The notes under the pieces are model-generated. The model was not told where the DNA came from and searched no databases. It was given only the letters and a program-made list of their open reading frames with translations. A stretch of 64,000 nucleotides of DNA from [Phormidium] sp. LEGE 05292. Lineage in GTDB: Bacteria; Cyanobacteriota; Cyanobacteriia; Cyanobacteriales; Aerosakkonemataceae. Made by a program: the position numbers and the translations under genes. The stretch spans positions 1 through 64,000 of the forward strand of contig NZ_JADEWG010000004.1 of the NCBI RefSeq assembly GCF_015207735.1. Direction: 5' to 3'. Shown here in pieces: positions 33,762 through 43,248 of this stretch (its first letter is position 1; the number at the start of each line of letters is the position of its first letter).

Positions 33762-34724
33762 ATGACTGTATTTCCTTACGACCAATTTGCTAAAGACTAT
33801 CTCAAAGAATTGTTATCACCATTAGGAGAAGTAGAAACAAGTCGTAATATTGCTGGTGAAGTTCGAGAAATTGATGTTTGGTTTGCACCAAGGGCGGAAG
33901 TTGTCAATGCAACAGAATTGGGATTGCTAGGACGCTTGGCGACAACCGCAGCGATTTTTGAACCTTACCGCAATGCTATCAACTTGGGTGATGTTCGTAG
34001 CTGTATGGGCAAATTGTTTGATGTTTTTGCTTTTTTAGAACGTCAAGCAAGACGAAATAATACCCGTGTAGAAGAAACAGATTTACCATCACTTTGGATA
34101 ATTTCTCCCACAGCATCAGAGTCGCTTTTGGCAGGTTTTGCCGCTACACTTGATGTAGATAACTGGGGCAGCGGAGTTTATTTTCTTCCGGCACATTTGA
34201 AAACGGGAATTGTGGTGATTCACCAATTACCGCCAACCCCGGAAACACTTTGGTTACGACTTTTAGGCAAAGGGAGAGTGCAGCAACAAGCAATTGATGA
34301 ATTAGCAATCCTTCCAGAAAATGACCCTTTGCGAATTGTGGTGTTGGAGTTATTAAGTAACCTCAAGACTATATTAGAAGTAAGCCAAAATTTAGCACCA
34401 GAGGAGGAAGATTTAATTATGCGGTTGTCACCACTTTACGAACAACGTTTAGCTGAAGCTACTCAGCAAGGTATTGAGCAAGGTATTGAGCAAGGTATTG
34501 AGCGGGGTATTGAGCGGGGTATTGAGCAAGGTATTGGGCAAGGTGTTCACCAGGGACAGCGAATTTTTGTGGAAAATTTGTTGAGGGCGAAATTTGGAGA
34601 ATTGGATGAGGAACTAACGGCGATTATTGAACCTTTGTTGGCTTTACCTCTGACAGATTCAACTGCTTTGTTGTTGCAATTATCCAATTTGTCTCGCGAG
34701 GAATTGTTAGCTAGATTTAATTAG
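33762..34724 (+). CDS. Rpn/YhgA-like PD-(D/E)XK nuclease-family protein with GIEQ repeats
   Basis: This 320-residue protein resembles the cyanobacterial Rpn-like family often mislabelled 'flagellar assembly protein H'. It opens MTVFPYDQFAKDYLKELLSP and has G-E-V-R-E-I-D-V-W-F-A-P, whose Asp fits the PD-(D/E)XK nuclease core. The second half has seven 4-residue repeats (consensus G-I-E-Q, encoded by 12-base units at 34470-34553), then a helical tail ending LSREELLARF. The family often lies in mobile or variable regions and is linked to recombination. The frame ATG at 33762 was used without a strong ribosome site. Confidence 0.75.
   Translation: MTVFPYDQFAKDYLKELLSPLGEVETSRNIAGEVREIDVWFAPRAEVVNATELGLLGRLATTAAIFEPYRNAINLGDVRSCMGKLFDVFAFLERQARRNNTRVEETDLPSLWIISPTASESLLAGFAATLDVDNWGSGVYFLPAHLKTGIVVIHQLPPTPETLWLRLLGKGRVQQQAIDELAILPENDPLRIVVLELLSNLKTILEVSQNLAPEEEDLIMRLSPLYEQRLAEATQQGIEQGIEQGIERGIERGIEQGIGQGVHQGQRIFVENLLRAKFGELDEELTAIIEPLLALPLTDSTALLLQLSNLSREELLARFN
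34470..34553 (+). repeat. seven tandem 12-bp coding repeats (GGTATTGAGCAA)
   Basis: Seven in-frame units of 12 bases, consensus GGTATTGAGCAA with small changes, encode a helical G-I-E-Q array in the Rpn-like protein. The 12-base unit keeps frame, so the copy number can vary without breaking the gene. Confidence 0.9.
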
Positions 34725-34834
34725 GTTTTGTAGGGTGGTCAGATATTAAAGTTCTTAAAATTACGTCTGACTAACCCCTTTTTTCCTTTTCTTCAAAGAA
34801 CGATCGCTAAAACTAAAACACCTGCAACTTAACT

Positions 34835-35893
34835 ATGCCATCTTTTCCAGAGAAGAAGTTCAGCAATAAAATTTTTTCTGATTCCAGCGATTTAGCCAAA
34901 TCTACGCTCACAATTTCTCTAATTGTTCCTGTGCTTAATGGCGGGGAAAACTTTCGTCAATGTTTGCAGAGTGTGAGTAAAGTAGCGGAGAAATTATCCG
35001 AGATTATCGTAATTGATGATGGCTCAACAGATGATTCGGGAAAGTTAGCCGCAGAGTTGGGTGCTAAGGTGATTACTTTTCCTGCTCCTGGTGGCCCTGC
35101 CCGTGCTAGAAACAAAGGGGCGGAAGTTGCTCGAGGGGATATTTTATTTTTTATTGATGCCGATGTCACGCTGACGGTAGAGACGATCGATCGCTTAATC
35201 ACAGCATTTTCCCATTCTCCCAATCTCGATGCCTTAATTGGCTCTTATGATGATAGCCCTGGCGCATCTAACTTTCTCTCCCAATACAAAAACCTATTTC
35301 ATCACTACACCCATCAAACTTCGTCTGAGGAAGCATCGACCTTTTGGGGTGCTTGTGGCGCGGTGCGACGGGACGCATTTTGGGCGGTGGGGGGATTTGA
35401 TGAACGCTATCGCTACCCCTCGGTGGAAGACATTGAGTTAGGGTATCGGTTGAAACAGGCTGGCTGTAGAATTAAGCTCGATAAAACTGTTCAGGTAAAA
35501 CATTTGAAGGATTGGCGAGTTGTCTCTTTACTCCGGGCAGAGATTTTTTACCGGGCGATTCCTTGGACAGAGTTGCTTTGGCGCGATCGACAATTCTCCA
35601 ATGACCTGAATTTAAAGAACTCCAGCCGTCTGAGTTTAATTTTGACTTACTTGCTGGTAATTTGCCTGATGGGGGGCTGGTGGTGGTCAATCTTGTGCTT
35701 AGTTGGTCTAGGAGTTAGTCTTGCCTTGTTGCTACTCAATTTACCTGTGTATCGTTTTTTTCTGCAAAAACGAGGCATACTATTCACATTTGGGGTAATT
35801 CCCTGGCATTGGTTGTATTTCTTTTATGGAGGATTAGCATTTGTGATTGGCACAATTCGCTATCACCTGTACCATAGGCTGAAAATACATTAA
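34835..35893 (+). CDS. glycosyltransferase family 2 with C-terminal membrane helices
   Basis: This 352-residue GT-A enzyme shows ISLIVPVLNGGENFRQCLQS, I-V-I-D-D-G-S-T-D-D-S, F-F-I-D-A-D-V-T-L (DxD, about residue 113) and G-A-V-R-R-D-A-F-W-A-V-G-G-F-D-E. Two to three hydrophobic segments in about residues 265-340 suggest membrane attachment, as in polyprenyl-linked or undecaprenol-using transferases. It is the first gene of a small second polysaccharide set. Donor sugar is not assignable. Confidence 0.88.
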   Translation: MPSFPEKKFSNKIFSDSSDLAKSTLTISLIVPVLNGGENFRQCLQSVSKVAEKLSEIIVIDDGSTDDSGKLAAELGAKVITFPAPGGPARARNKGAEVARGDILFFIDADVTLTVETIDRLITAFSHSPNLDALIGSYDDSPGASNFLSQYKNLFHHYTHQTSSEEASTFWGACGAVRRDAFWAVGGFDERYRYPSVEDIELGYRLKQAGCRIKLDKTVQVKHLKDWRVVSLLRAEIFYRAIPWTELLWRDRQFSNDLNLKNSSRLSLILTYLLVICLMGGWWWSILCLVGLGVSLALLLLNLPVYRFFLQKRGILFTFGVIPWHWLYFFYGGLAFVIGTIRYHLYHRLKIH

Positions 35894-36041
35894 ATTCAGG
35901 AGGAAAGGAACTGAAAAGCAAAAGCAGGGAACGGCCAAAAGAATCAATACAATAGCTGGAAGCATTGCCTGTTATTGCGTTACGAAGTTCCTTTTTTGTG
36001 GTTTAATCGCTGTCTTAAGCAGTTTAATTGTGGAGTGAGCA

Positions 36042-37538
36042 GTGGAACATAGTCCCGTTATAGTTATTGGTGCTGGGCCTGCTGGCTTGACGGCAGCTTA
36101 CGAGTTGATGAAGCGAGGTACTCGCTCGATCGTTCTCGAACAAGCAGATAAAGTTGGTGGCATCTCCCGTACAGAAACTTACAAAGGTTATCGTTTTGAT
36201 ATTGGTGGACATCGATTTTTCACCAAAGTCGATGAAGTCCAACATTTCTGGCAGGAAATTTTGGGCAAAGAATTTATTAAAGTTCCTCGAATGTCACGCA
36301 TTTATTATCAGGGAAAGTTCTACAATTATCCCTTGTCTTTAATAAATACTTTATCTAATTTGGGAGTTGCGCCCAGTGCCTTGATTTTAATGAGTTATCT
36401 CCAAGCAAGACTCAAAGTTAAACTAAATCCTGGGCAGGAAGCAGAAACTTTTGAAGAATGGGTAACAGAACGTTTTGGAGAACGTTTATATCGAATGTTC
36501 TTTAAAACTTATACGGAAAAAGTTTGGGGAATTCCTTGTAGTAAAATTCGGGCAGATTGGGCAGCACAACGCATTCAAGGAATGTCGCTGAAAGGTGCAG
36601 TAATTAATGCTTTATTTGGCTCTCAAAATGCTAAAAGTTTAATCAAAGAATTTGATTATCCGATTTTAGGCCCAGGAATGATGTGGGAACGCTGCCAAGA
36701 AAAGTTGGAAACTCACGGAATTCCAGTTCATTTAAATACAAGCGTAACTCGGATTGAACGAGTGGGAATGCGAATTAAGCGAGTGATTGCGCGTCAGGGC
36801 GATCGCACTTTGGAATTAAACGCCAATAACTTTATTTCGACTATGCCTGTGTCTGCATTGCTGCGCTGTCTCGATCCCTTACCACCAAAAGAAGTTTTGC
36901 AAGCAGCACAAAGCCTCAAATATCGGGATTTTCTCATTGTGTCGCTGATTATTAATCGAGAAAAATTGTTTCCCGATAATTGGATTTATGTTCACAGTCC
37001 AGAATTCAAAGTTGGTCGGATTCAAAACTTCAAAAATTGGAGTCCAGCTATGGTTCCAGATCCTAGCAAAACTTGTTTAGGAATGGAATATTTTTGCAGT
37101 GTTGGCGAAGAATTGTGGCAAATGTCAGATGCAGATTTGATTAAACTGGCAAGCCAAGAAGCGATCGCACTCAAAATCGGTGTAAAACCTGGAGATGTAG
37201 AAGATGGAGTGGTGATTCGTCAGCGCAAAGCTTATCCAGTTTATGATGCTGAATATCGCCAACATTTACAGGTGATTCAAGATTATTTAGAAGCTTTTGA
37301 CAACCTGCAAACAGTTGGACGCAACGGAATGCACCGCTACAACAATCAAGATCATTCGATGTTAACGGCGATGTTAGCTGTACGCAATTTGTTTGGCGAA
37401 AATCACGACCTTTGGACAGTTAATACAGAGCGTTCTTATCATGAAGAATTCACTGTTGAAGATCAAAAAAGTGCTACAAAACTGTCATCAGTGTTTCGTT
37501 CTTCAAATAGCGATCGTCCAAAAGCTGCGATTCAGTAG
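36042..37538 (+). CDS. FAD-dependent oxidoreductase (COG1232, UDP-galactopyranose-mutase-like)
   Basis: This 498-residue flavoprotein has the N-terminal FAD motif [17 protein letters not shown] and the [12 protein letters not shown] loop found in sugar-modifying oxidoreductases and UDP-galactopyranose mutase relatives. Its end has [14 protein letters not shown], which binds the flavin in this group. It lies between two glycosyltransferases and upstream of a flippase, so it probably modifies a sugar of the second polysaccharide. A protoporphyrinogen-oxidase label, common in automatic annotation, is unlikely. The GTG start at 36042 has GGAGTGAG before it. Confidence 0.8.
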   Translation: MEHSPVIVIGAGPAGLTAAYELMKRGTRSIVLEQADKVGGISRTETYKGYRFDIGGHRFFTKVDEVQHFWQEILGKEFIKVPRMSRIYYQGKFYNYPLSLINTLSNLGVAPSALILMSYLQARLKVKLNPGQEAETFEEWVTERFGERLYRMFFKTYTEKVWGIPCSKIRADWAAQRIQGMSLKGAVINALFGSQNAKSLIKEFDYPILGPGMMWERCQEKLETHGIPVHLNTSVTRIERVGMRIKRVIARQGDRTLELNANNFISTMPVSALLRCLDPLPPKEVLQAAQSLKYRDFLIVSLIINREKLFPDNWIYVHSPEFKVGRIQNFKNWSPAMVPDPSKTCLGMEYFCSVGEELWQMSDADLIKLASQEAIALKIGVKPGDVEDGVVIRQRKAYPVYDAEYRQHLQVIQDYLEAFDNLQTVGRNGMHRYNNQDHSMLTAMLAVRNLFGENHDLWTVNTERSYHEEFTVEDQKSATKLSSVFRSSNSDRPKAAIQ

Positions 37539-37708
37539 ACTGGGGATTGGGTACGTTCGGCTGATCGCTCACGTCGAAGCCTGGGGACTGGCGATCGGGA
37601 AAGAAACTTTTTCATCCCGGTCGTCATTATGTCTCTGGCAAAACTCAATAATTCATCTGTGTGCATCTTTGTTTATCTGTGGACATCTGTGGTAAAAAAT
37701 CCGAGGTT

Positions 37709-38719
37709 ATGTCACAAATAGAAGTTTCTGAAAAAGCCAAATTACCAAGTTTCTCAATTATTGTAGAAACGGAAAACTTAGCGAGTGCAGAACTCGAAGG
37801 ATTATATCTTTCTTTGGATTCGATCGCCTCTCAAGATATATCTCCTGAATTAGCCAAAGAAGTTTTGATTTTGGAAAGTGGAGATGTTCCTCAAGAAATG
37901 ATGGAACAACTTACTAACAAATATCCTTGGTTAAGTATGCGTCGGATTACAGCAGATGTTGATTACTATGCTGCCAAAATGACAGGTGTTTCGTTAACCA
38001 CTGGAGATGTAATTGTTTTAGCTGATTCTGATTGTATTTATCAGCAAAATTGGTTACGTAATTTGCTCGCACCTTTTGCTGAGGATAATAATGTTAATGT
38101 GGTGGCAGGTGAAACTACAACTTCAGCTAGAGGTGCTTACGGATTGGCGATCGCACTAACCTACATTTTCCCCCGCTTTTCTCACAGCAACAACTTGGAA
38201 AAAACCCAATATTATTTCTGTAATAATGTGGCTTTCCGTCGTTCATTTCTTTTAAAATATCCGATTCCCTTAAATCTACCTGTTTGTCGAGGCAATTGTG
38301 TAATTCACGCTAATTATTTGATTAAGCAAGGGGAAACAATTTGGAAACAACCAAAATCCCGCGCTTCTCATGCTGCACCTAATGGTAAAGCACACTTTGT
38401 TTGGCGATTCTTGTTATATGGATATGATGCTTTGCAAATTTATCGCTTAAAACGAACAGAAAAGAAAACAATTTTTCAGCCAATCTTAGATTTATTTATC
38501 AGCTTGGCATTGGGATTATATAAGGTTATGATAGCGGGAAAAAGGTTGATTGATGTGGCGATCGAAAACCCACGCTATTTGTTGAATTTACCGATCGCTA
38601 TTTTCATCGCTTTAAGTTCTCTGTTACTGTATTTTGTTGGGTTAGCAATTAGTTATTTCAAACCTAACTATTTCCTTTCCAAAGAAGGCAAAGTCGAAGT
38701 TAATTGGGAACATTCTTGA
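37709..38719 (+). CDS. glycosyltransferase family 2, membrane-attached
   Basis: This 336-residue protein has a GT2-like core with divergent N-terminus (FSIIVETENLASAELEGLYL), the DxD region V-I-V-L-A-D-S-D-C-I-Y (about residue 113) and N-W-L-R-N-L-L-A-P-F typical of exopolysaccharide GT2 enzymes. Hydrophobic helices near residues 265-285 and 300-325 place it at the membrane. The ATG at 37709 was chosen (GAGG just upstream) over a longer frame running through a repeat-like CATCTGTG stretch. It lies 170 bases after the flavoprotein gene and 64 bases before the flippase. Confidence 0.85.
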   Translation: MSQIEVSEKAKLPSFSIIVETENLASAELEGLYLSLDSIASQDISPELAKEVLILESGDVPQEMMEQLTNKYPWLSMRRITADVDYYAAKMTGVSLTTGDVIVLADSDCIYQQNWLRNLLAPFAEDNNVNVVAGETTTSARGAYGLAIALTYIFPRFSHSNNLEKTQYYFCNNVAFRRSFLLKYPIPLNLPVCRGNCVIHANYLIKQGETIWKQPKSRASHAAPNGKAHFVWRFLLYGYDALQIYRLKRTEKKTIFQPILDLFISLALGLYKVMIAGKRLIDVAIENPRYLLNLPIAIFIALSSLLLYFVGLAISYFKPNYFLSKEGKVEVNWEHS

Positions 38720-38783
38720 GAGATTGGGAATTTATGAAACCGCTCCAGACGCAGAGGACACAGAGGAAGAGAAGAGAGAGTTT

Positions 38784-40286
38784 ATGGATAGGAATTTGTC
38801 TAGTGTCCCTGAGTCTGCTAAAAATTCTGGGTCGTCTGGTCGTTTGGCAACGGGAACAATTCAGGTTTTTCTGGCAGAGGCGTTATTGTTGCCTACTGGA
38901 CTTTTAACAGCGGCTTTTTTAACCCGCCAGTTAGGGCCAGACAGTTACGGTTTGTTTTTGTTAGCAACTACTTTAGTTTCTTGGATTGGTTGGAGTATTA
39001 CTTCGGCTTTTACACGCACTACAATTAAGTTTATTGGAGAAGTTGAAGATTGGCAACCTGTGGCAACTACGGTGTTGCAATTACATCTTTTTTTGGGTCT
39101 TTCTGTTTCTGTTATTCTGTGGTTTATTGCCGATACGGTGGCAAATGCTTTAGGTGAACCCCACATGAATAATTACTTGCGATTGTTCATGTTTGAAGTG
39201 CCGATTTTTTGTGTTACTTATGTGCATCGTAGTGTTTTAGTTGGTTTGGGTAAGTATTCAGAAAGGGCGATCGCAACTGCTACTCGTTGGCTGACCAAAA
39301 TGATATTAACCATTGCTTTAGTTGCAGCAGGTTTATCAATTTGGGGGGCAATTATTGGGAGTTTGATTTCGGCGTTAATTGAGCTTTTTGTCTGTCGGTT
39401 GTATGTGCGTCCACCGATGTTAAAGCGATCGACTTTCCCAATGCAGAAACTCTGGGGTTATGCAATACCTCTATTTTTATTAGCTATCTGTTTGCGCCTT
39501 TATGACAAACTCGATTTATTTATGTTGAAGTTGTTAGGAGGAACCGCAGCTGACGCAGGTTATTACGGAACAGCAGAAAATCTTTCTCTAATTCCTGCTG
39601 TATTTACCCTGGCATTTGTACCTTTACTTCTATCAACTCTTACCCGTCTTTTGCGGGAAAAAGAGTTAAAAAAAGCAAAAGAAATTAGCAAAAATGCTAT
39701 GCGCTTAGTGTTGTTATTATTACCATTCGCAGGCTTAGCTGCTGGTGCATCTTCCGAAATTATTAAACTACTTTTCAGTGCTACGTTTTTACCTGCTGCA
39801 CCGATATTTTCTATATTAATTTTTGCCGCAATAGCAATGGCAATGATTTCGATTACAACTGCTATTCTCACTGCTGCAAGTAAACCGAATTGGACGATCG
39901 CACTCACTGGCCCAATGGTACCATTAGCGATCGCTTTTAACTTATGGATGATTCCCAAATTTGGCTCATTAGGAGCAGCAATAGTTACAATTACTGTGTC
40001 TAGTTTAGGTGCATTAGCAACAATCTTAGCTGTCTACTATCTCTGGAAAATTTTCCCTTCCTTCCTCTCTTTTGGACGTAGTTTACTCATCTGTGGGTTA
40101 GTTTATGGATTAGCAAGTATTTGGGAAACTCCGGGTTGGTTGCTGATTTTCAAGCTTTTGATTTTGGGGTTGTTAATTATACTAAGTATGCTAGTGTTAA
40201 GGGAATTTAGCGCCCGCGAAATTGCCTCTGTGAGATTATACCTATTACGAATTGCCCAGAGAATCGGCTCTCAAAAGATTAGCTAA
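38784..40286 (+). CDS. oligosaccharide flippase (Wzx/MATE family)
   Basis: This 500-residue membrane protein has about 12-14 helices. After a polar ~25-residue leader it shows L-A-T-G-T-I-Q-V-F-L-A-E-A-L-L-L-P-T-G and L-T-R-Q-L-G-P-D-S-Y-G-L-F, the conserved opening of polysaccharide flippases. The ATG at 38784 is preferred, since the longer frame begins in a CGCAGAGGACACAGAGG repeat common between cyanobacterial genes. It closes the second small polysaccharide set (GT2, flavoprotein, GT2, flippase), which has no polymerase of its own. It may share the Wzy at 20379 or export a single unit. Confidence 0.9.
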   Translation: MDRNLSSVPESAKNSGSSGRLATGTIQVFLAEALLLPTGLLTAAFLTRQLGPDSYGLFLLATTLVSWIGWSITSAFTRTTIKFIGEVEDWQPVATTVLQLHLFLGLSVSVILWFIADTVANALGEPHMNNYLRLFMFEVPIFCVTYVHRSVLVGLGKYSERAIATATRWLTKMILTIALVAAGLSIWGAIIGSLISALIELFVCRLYVRPPMLKRSTFPMQKLWGYAIPLFLLAICLRLYDKLDLFMLKLLGGTAADAGYYGTAENLSLIPAVFTLAFVPLLLSTLTRLLREKELKKAKEISKNAMRLVLLLLPFAGLAAGASSEIIKLLFSATFLPAAPIFSILIFAAIAMAMISITTAILTAASKPNWTIALTGPMVPLAIAFNLWMIPKFGSLGAAIVTITVSSLGALATILAVYYLWKIFPSFLSFGRSLLICGLVYGLASIWETPGWLLIFKLLILGLLIILSMLVLREFSAREIASVRLYLLRIAQRIGSQKIS

Positions 40287-40340
40287 GAAAATTGTTGAAA
40301 ATCACTAATTATCGATCGTGATGAGACTAACTTGTTTGGT

Positions 40341-40366
40341 TATATGATAAAGTAGTAATACTATAA
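40341..40366. promoter_or_regulatory. candidate ArsR/SqrR operator upstream of its own gene
   Basis: TATATGATAAAGTAGTAATA followed by CTATAA lies 31-56 bases before the ArsR-family ATG. On the minus strand it reads TATTACTA then, six bases on, CATAT. The same TATTACTA plus AATAT with equal spacing occurs in the SQR/PDO divergent gap (42410-42428). The shared pattern suggests autoregulation and control of the sulfide genes by one regulator. Confidence 0.4.
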
Positions 40367-40396
40367 ATTGTAGTTCTAGACTCAATTACAGATTTT

Positions 40397-40804
40397 ATGC
40401 CGAAACAATCCTTGGATAAGTCACCAACATTGACACAACCAACCGAAGATTGCCAAATCTCTAAGCTTTCTCCTGTTACCTTGGCTTATGTAGCTGACTT
40501 TTTCAAGGTGCTGTCGGAAGTCAGTCGATTACAGATAGTCTGCTGTCTCAAATCAGGGGAAAAAAATGTTACCCAAATTATGGAAGCAACTGGTTTAGGA
40601 CAAGCAAATGTTTCCAAACATTTGAAGTTGTTAGCACAAGCGGGAATTGTCACTCGTACCCAGGTAGGAGTAAGTGTTTATTACCAAATTGCTAATCCTT
40701 TCCTGTTTGAACTATGCGACTTAGTTTGTGATTCTTTATTATCTAAATTTGAGAAGCAAAACGAGCAATTACAACAGCTAAAAATTCTCCAAGGAATTGC
40801 TTAG
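40397..40804 (+). CDS. ArsR-family repressor, SqrR/BigR-like (sulfide or persulfide sensor)
   Basis: This 135-residue winged-helix regulator has the ArsR core: F-F-K-V-L-S-E-V-S-R-L-Q-I-V-C-C-L (helix 2-3), then V-T-Q-I-M-E-A-T-G-L-G-Q-A-N-V-S-K-H-L-K-L-L (recognition helix) and a wing V-G-V-S-V-Y-Y-Q-I. The arsenic-type E-L-C-V-C-D site is absent. Instead Cys residues lie in R-L-Q-I-V-C-C-L and in L-F-E-L-C-D-L-V-C-D, close to the two cysteines that form a tetrasulfide bridge in SqrR or a disulfide in BigR. The adjacent SQR and persulfide dioxygenase genes support a sulfide-responsive repressor. Confidence 0.85.
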   Translation: MPKQSLDKSPTLTQPTEDCQISKLSPVTLAYVADFFKVLSEVSRLQIVCCLKSGEKNVTQIMEATGLGQANVSKHLKLLAQAGIVTRTQVGVSVYYQIANPFLFELCDLVCDSLLSKFEKQNEQLQQLKILQGIA

Positions 40805-40981
40805 ATTAATCTAGGTTTAGAGTGGATTCTTGCGTCTGCGATCGATAAAAAATGAAACTAATTAATCAGCAGAAAACATAGAAAGGGTAAAGGTTTCTGA
40901 AAAATCTTTACCCTTATTAATTGGGGAAACGGTGCGTTACGCTGCGCTAACGCACCCTACAGCTAGTTAGTTGTGAGGACT

Positions 40982-42283
40982 TTAGTCCTTCTTCCAGTGC
41001 ATAAATTTAATATAATCGCCTTCAAATCTTTCTCCTTTCAGCATTCGATGCCAATAAATCCAAGGTAAAGCAGTTGTCTTCATCTTCCACATAATCCAAC
41101 GTTCCTTAGCAGGATTTAAAGGGAAACTAGAAACAATTTTGGCATTATAACCATCAAATTCTGCCATAATTGTGCGGTTATAACCAGTAATTACAGGACA
41201 GCAAGTGTAGCCATCATAGTTGTGCGTTAATGGTTTCTCCCCGATAAAAGCTAATAGATTTTCTGCTACAACTACTGCTTGATTACGCGCAGATGCTGCG
41301 GTTTTAGAAGTTGGTAAAGAAGAAGCATCTCCTAAACTAAACACATTGGAATATTGATTGTGCTGTAGTGTATATTTATCTACGTCTACCCAGCCATAAA
41401 CATTATCTGGTGCGGCTAAAAAACTTTGTTTAATAAAGTCAGGTGCGCTTTGGGGGGGAGTGACATGAATCATATCGTAATTGTAGATAACTTCGTCGAT
41501 AATATTGCCGTTATCATCATAAATGTCGAAAACTGCTGCTTTGATTTCTGCTTTAATTTCTTTGAGATTATGACGAAACTTTACTTCTATTTCTCTTTTT
41601 TTGATGACCTTATCTAACAGTGCCGCATATTCTGGTACAGCAAACATTCTATTTCCAGGTGTTAGAAACTTGACGTTTGTGCGCTGACGTACTCCTGATT
41701 TGCTGCGAAAAGCGTCATCCGCCATGTACATAACTTTTTGCGGTGCGCCTCCACATTTAATCGGAGTATTGGGAACGGTAAATAAAGCATTTCCACCGGA
41801 AAAATTACGGATTAATTCCCAAGTATATGGTGCATAACGAGAAGAATAGTTACTAGTAACCCCGTTTTTACCGATCGCTTCTTTCAGTCCTTTAATTAAA
41901 TGCCAATCAATCTGAATTCCCGGACAAACTATCAGATAATCATACTCAATTTGAATTCCTCCTTGAGTAATAATCACATTGCGATCGGGATCTAATTTAA
42001 CAACTCGATCTTTAATCCAAGTGCTTCCTTTGGGAATAACATCTTGTTGATTTCTCACTGTATCCTCAATTTTAAATACTCCTCCTCCTGTAAGTGTCCA
42101 ACCAGGTTGGTAATAATGCTTATCTGATGGATCGACGATCGCAATATCTAAGGATCTGTTCCTTTTCAAAAGTAAAGAAGTTACCGTAATTCCAGCAGCA
42201 CCACCGCCAATAACTACAATTTGGTGGTGAACTGTGTTGATGATACTGGGGTTGGTGGACGAGGCTGGCGCGTGAATTACCAT
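40982..42283 (-). CDS. sqr: sulfide:quinone oxidoreductase, type II
   Basis: This 433-residue flavoprotein oxidises sulfide and passes electrons to plastoquinone at the membrane surface. It has the FAD motif V-V-I-G-G-G-A-A-G-I-T-V, Y-Y-Q-P-G-W-T-L-T-G-G-G, the catalytic Cys in T-P-I-K-C-G-G-A-P-Q-K (about residue 182) and a second in Y-T-C-C-P-V (about 365), with V-F-S-L-G-D-A-S-S-L-P binding FAD. The two-cysteine pattern and P-I-K-C-G-G-A-P-Q-K match type II enzymes (human SQOR group) rather than cyanobacterial type I. It is divergent from the persulfide dioxygenase gene. The last codons and stop (K-K-D, TAA) lie in a GGACTTTAGTCC palindrome of a dispersed family. Confidence 0.9.
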   Translation of the reverse strand: MVIHAPASSTNPSIINTVHHQIVVIGGGAAGITVTSLLLKRNRSLDIAIVDPSDKHYYQPGWTLTGGGVFKIEDTVRNQQDVIPKGSTWIKDRVVKLDPDRNVIITQGGIQIEYDYLIVCPGIQIDWHLIKGLKEAIGKNGVTSNYSSRYAPYTWELIRNFSGGNALFTVPNTPIKCGGAPQKVMYMADDAFRSKSGVRQRTNVKFLTPGNRMFAVPEYAALLDKVIKKREIEVKFRHNLKEIKAEIKAAVFDIYDDNGNIIDEVIYNYDMIHVTPPQSAPDFIKQSFLAAPDNVYGWVDVDKYTLQHNQYSNVFSLGDASSLPTSKTAASARNQAVVVAENLLAFIGEKPLTHNYDGYTCCPVITGYNRTIMAEFDGYNAKIVSSFPLNPAKERWIMWKMKTTALPWIYWHRMLKGERFEGDYIKFMHWKKD

Positions 42284-42511
42284 GTTTAAATTTTTCGTGT
42301 GAGAAGTTTTACTAATTGCTGAACAAAGAAAGGGCTGGGACAGGTTGAGTAAATATACTTAACCGAGAAGCAATTATTTTTTATTGCTCTTGCCAAGGCA
42401 CAAAAACTATATTACTATATGACAATATAAGTTACAAGCCACAATACAAGTTGCTATACAACTTTTTTCTCTAGGTTCAAAAGCTGAAATTTTCCCACAG
42501 GAGCTAGAAAT
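42284..42511. promoter_or_regulatory. divergent SQR/PDO promoter region with candidate operator at 42405-42433
   Basis: These 228 bases contain both promoters. AACTATATTACTATATGACA followed by ATATAAGTT (42405-42433) is an imperfect dyad with AACTATATT/AATATAAGTT arms. It contains TATTACTA at 42410-42417, also present upstream of the ArsR-family gene. It is a plausible binding site for that repressor. Confidence 0.45.
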
Positions 42512-43210
42512 ATGCTATTTCGCCAATTGTATGACAATGAAACTAGTACTTATACTTATTTAATTGCTGACGAAAAGACTAAAGAAGCAGTTTTAGTCGA
42601 TCCAGTAATTGAACAAGTAGAACGCGACTTAAAGTTAATTCAAGAATTAGGACTCACCTTGCGTCATTGTTTGGAAACGCACATTCACGCTGACCATATT
42701 ACCGGAACAGGTAAACTGCGGGAACTGACAAATTGTGAAGGAATTGTACCAGAAAATGCACAAGCTGCTTGTGCAAATCGCTTTATTAAAGATGGAGAAG
42801 TATTAAAAGTAGGTGATATTGAAATTAAGGCGATCGCGACTTTAGGACACACCGATAGTCATAACTCATACTTAGTAAATCAAAATATCTTGCTCACCGG
42901 AGATTCGCTATTTATTCGTGGTTGTGGACGCACAGATTTTCAAAGTGGCGACCCAGGTTTAATGTACGATCATGTAACTCAAAAATTATTTACTCTCCCC
43001 GACGAAACATTAGTTTATCCTGGTCACGACTACAGAGGACATAGTATTTCTACCATTGGCGAAGAAAAGAAATACAATCCCAGATTTGTTGGTAAAGATC
43101 GGGCAAGTTTTATTGAACAAATGAACAACCTTAACCTTCCCGATCCCAAGAAAATTGCGGAAGCTGTACCAGCAAATCAAAAATGCGGAAGTGTTCCCGC
43201 AATGGTGTAA
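42512..43210 (+). CDS. persulfide dioxygenase (ETHE1-like, MBL fold)
   Basis: This 232-residue metallo-beta-lactamase-fold dioxygenase oxidises glutathione persulfide to sulfite, completing the sulfide route begun by SQR. Seen are Y-T-Y-L-I-A-D (fold start), the metal motif T-H-I-H-A-D-H (about residues 55-61), L-G-H-T-D-S-H, L-T-G-D-S-L-F-I-R-G-C-G-R-T-D-F, and Y-P-G-H-D-Y. The G-C-G-R-T-D-F-Q segment is characteristic of persulfide dioxygenases rather than glyoxalase II. It is followed after 38 bases by a YeeE/YedE transporter gene. Confidence 0.9.
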   Translation: MLFRQLYDNETSTYTYLIADEKTKEAVLVDPVIEQVERDLKLIQELGLTLRHCLETHIHADHITGTGKLRELTNCEGIVPENAQAACANRFIKDGEVLKVGDIEIKAIATLGHTDSHNSYLVNQNILLTGDSLFIRGCGRTDFQSGDPGLMYDHVTQKLFTLPDETLVYPGHDYRGHSISTIGEEKKYNPRFVGKDRASFIEQMNNLNLPDPKKIAEAVPANQKCGSVPAMV

Positions 43211-43248
43211 AATTAAGCAATCAAAAAATTTTAGATTTAACAAAAATC

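Noticed and set aside
36042-37538. Protoporphyrinogen oxidase (HemG/HemY)
   Set aside because: The FAD motifs are shared across COG1232, but the gene lies between glycosyltransferases and a flippase. A sugar-modifying flavoprotein fits better.
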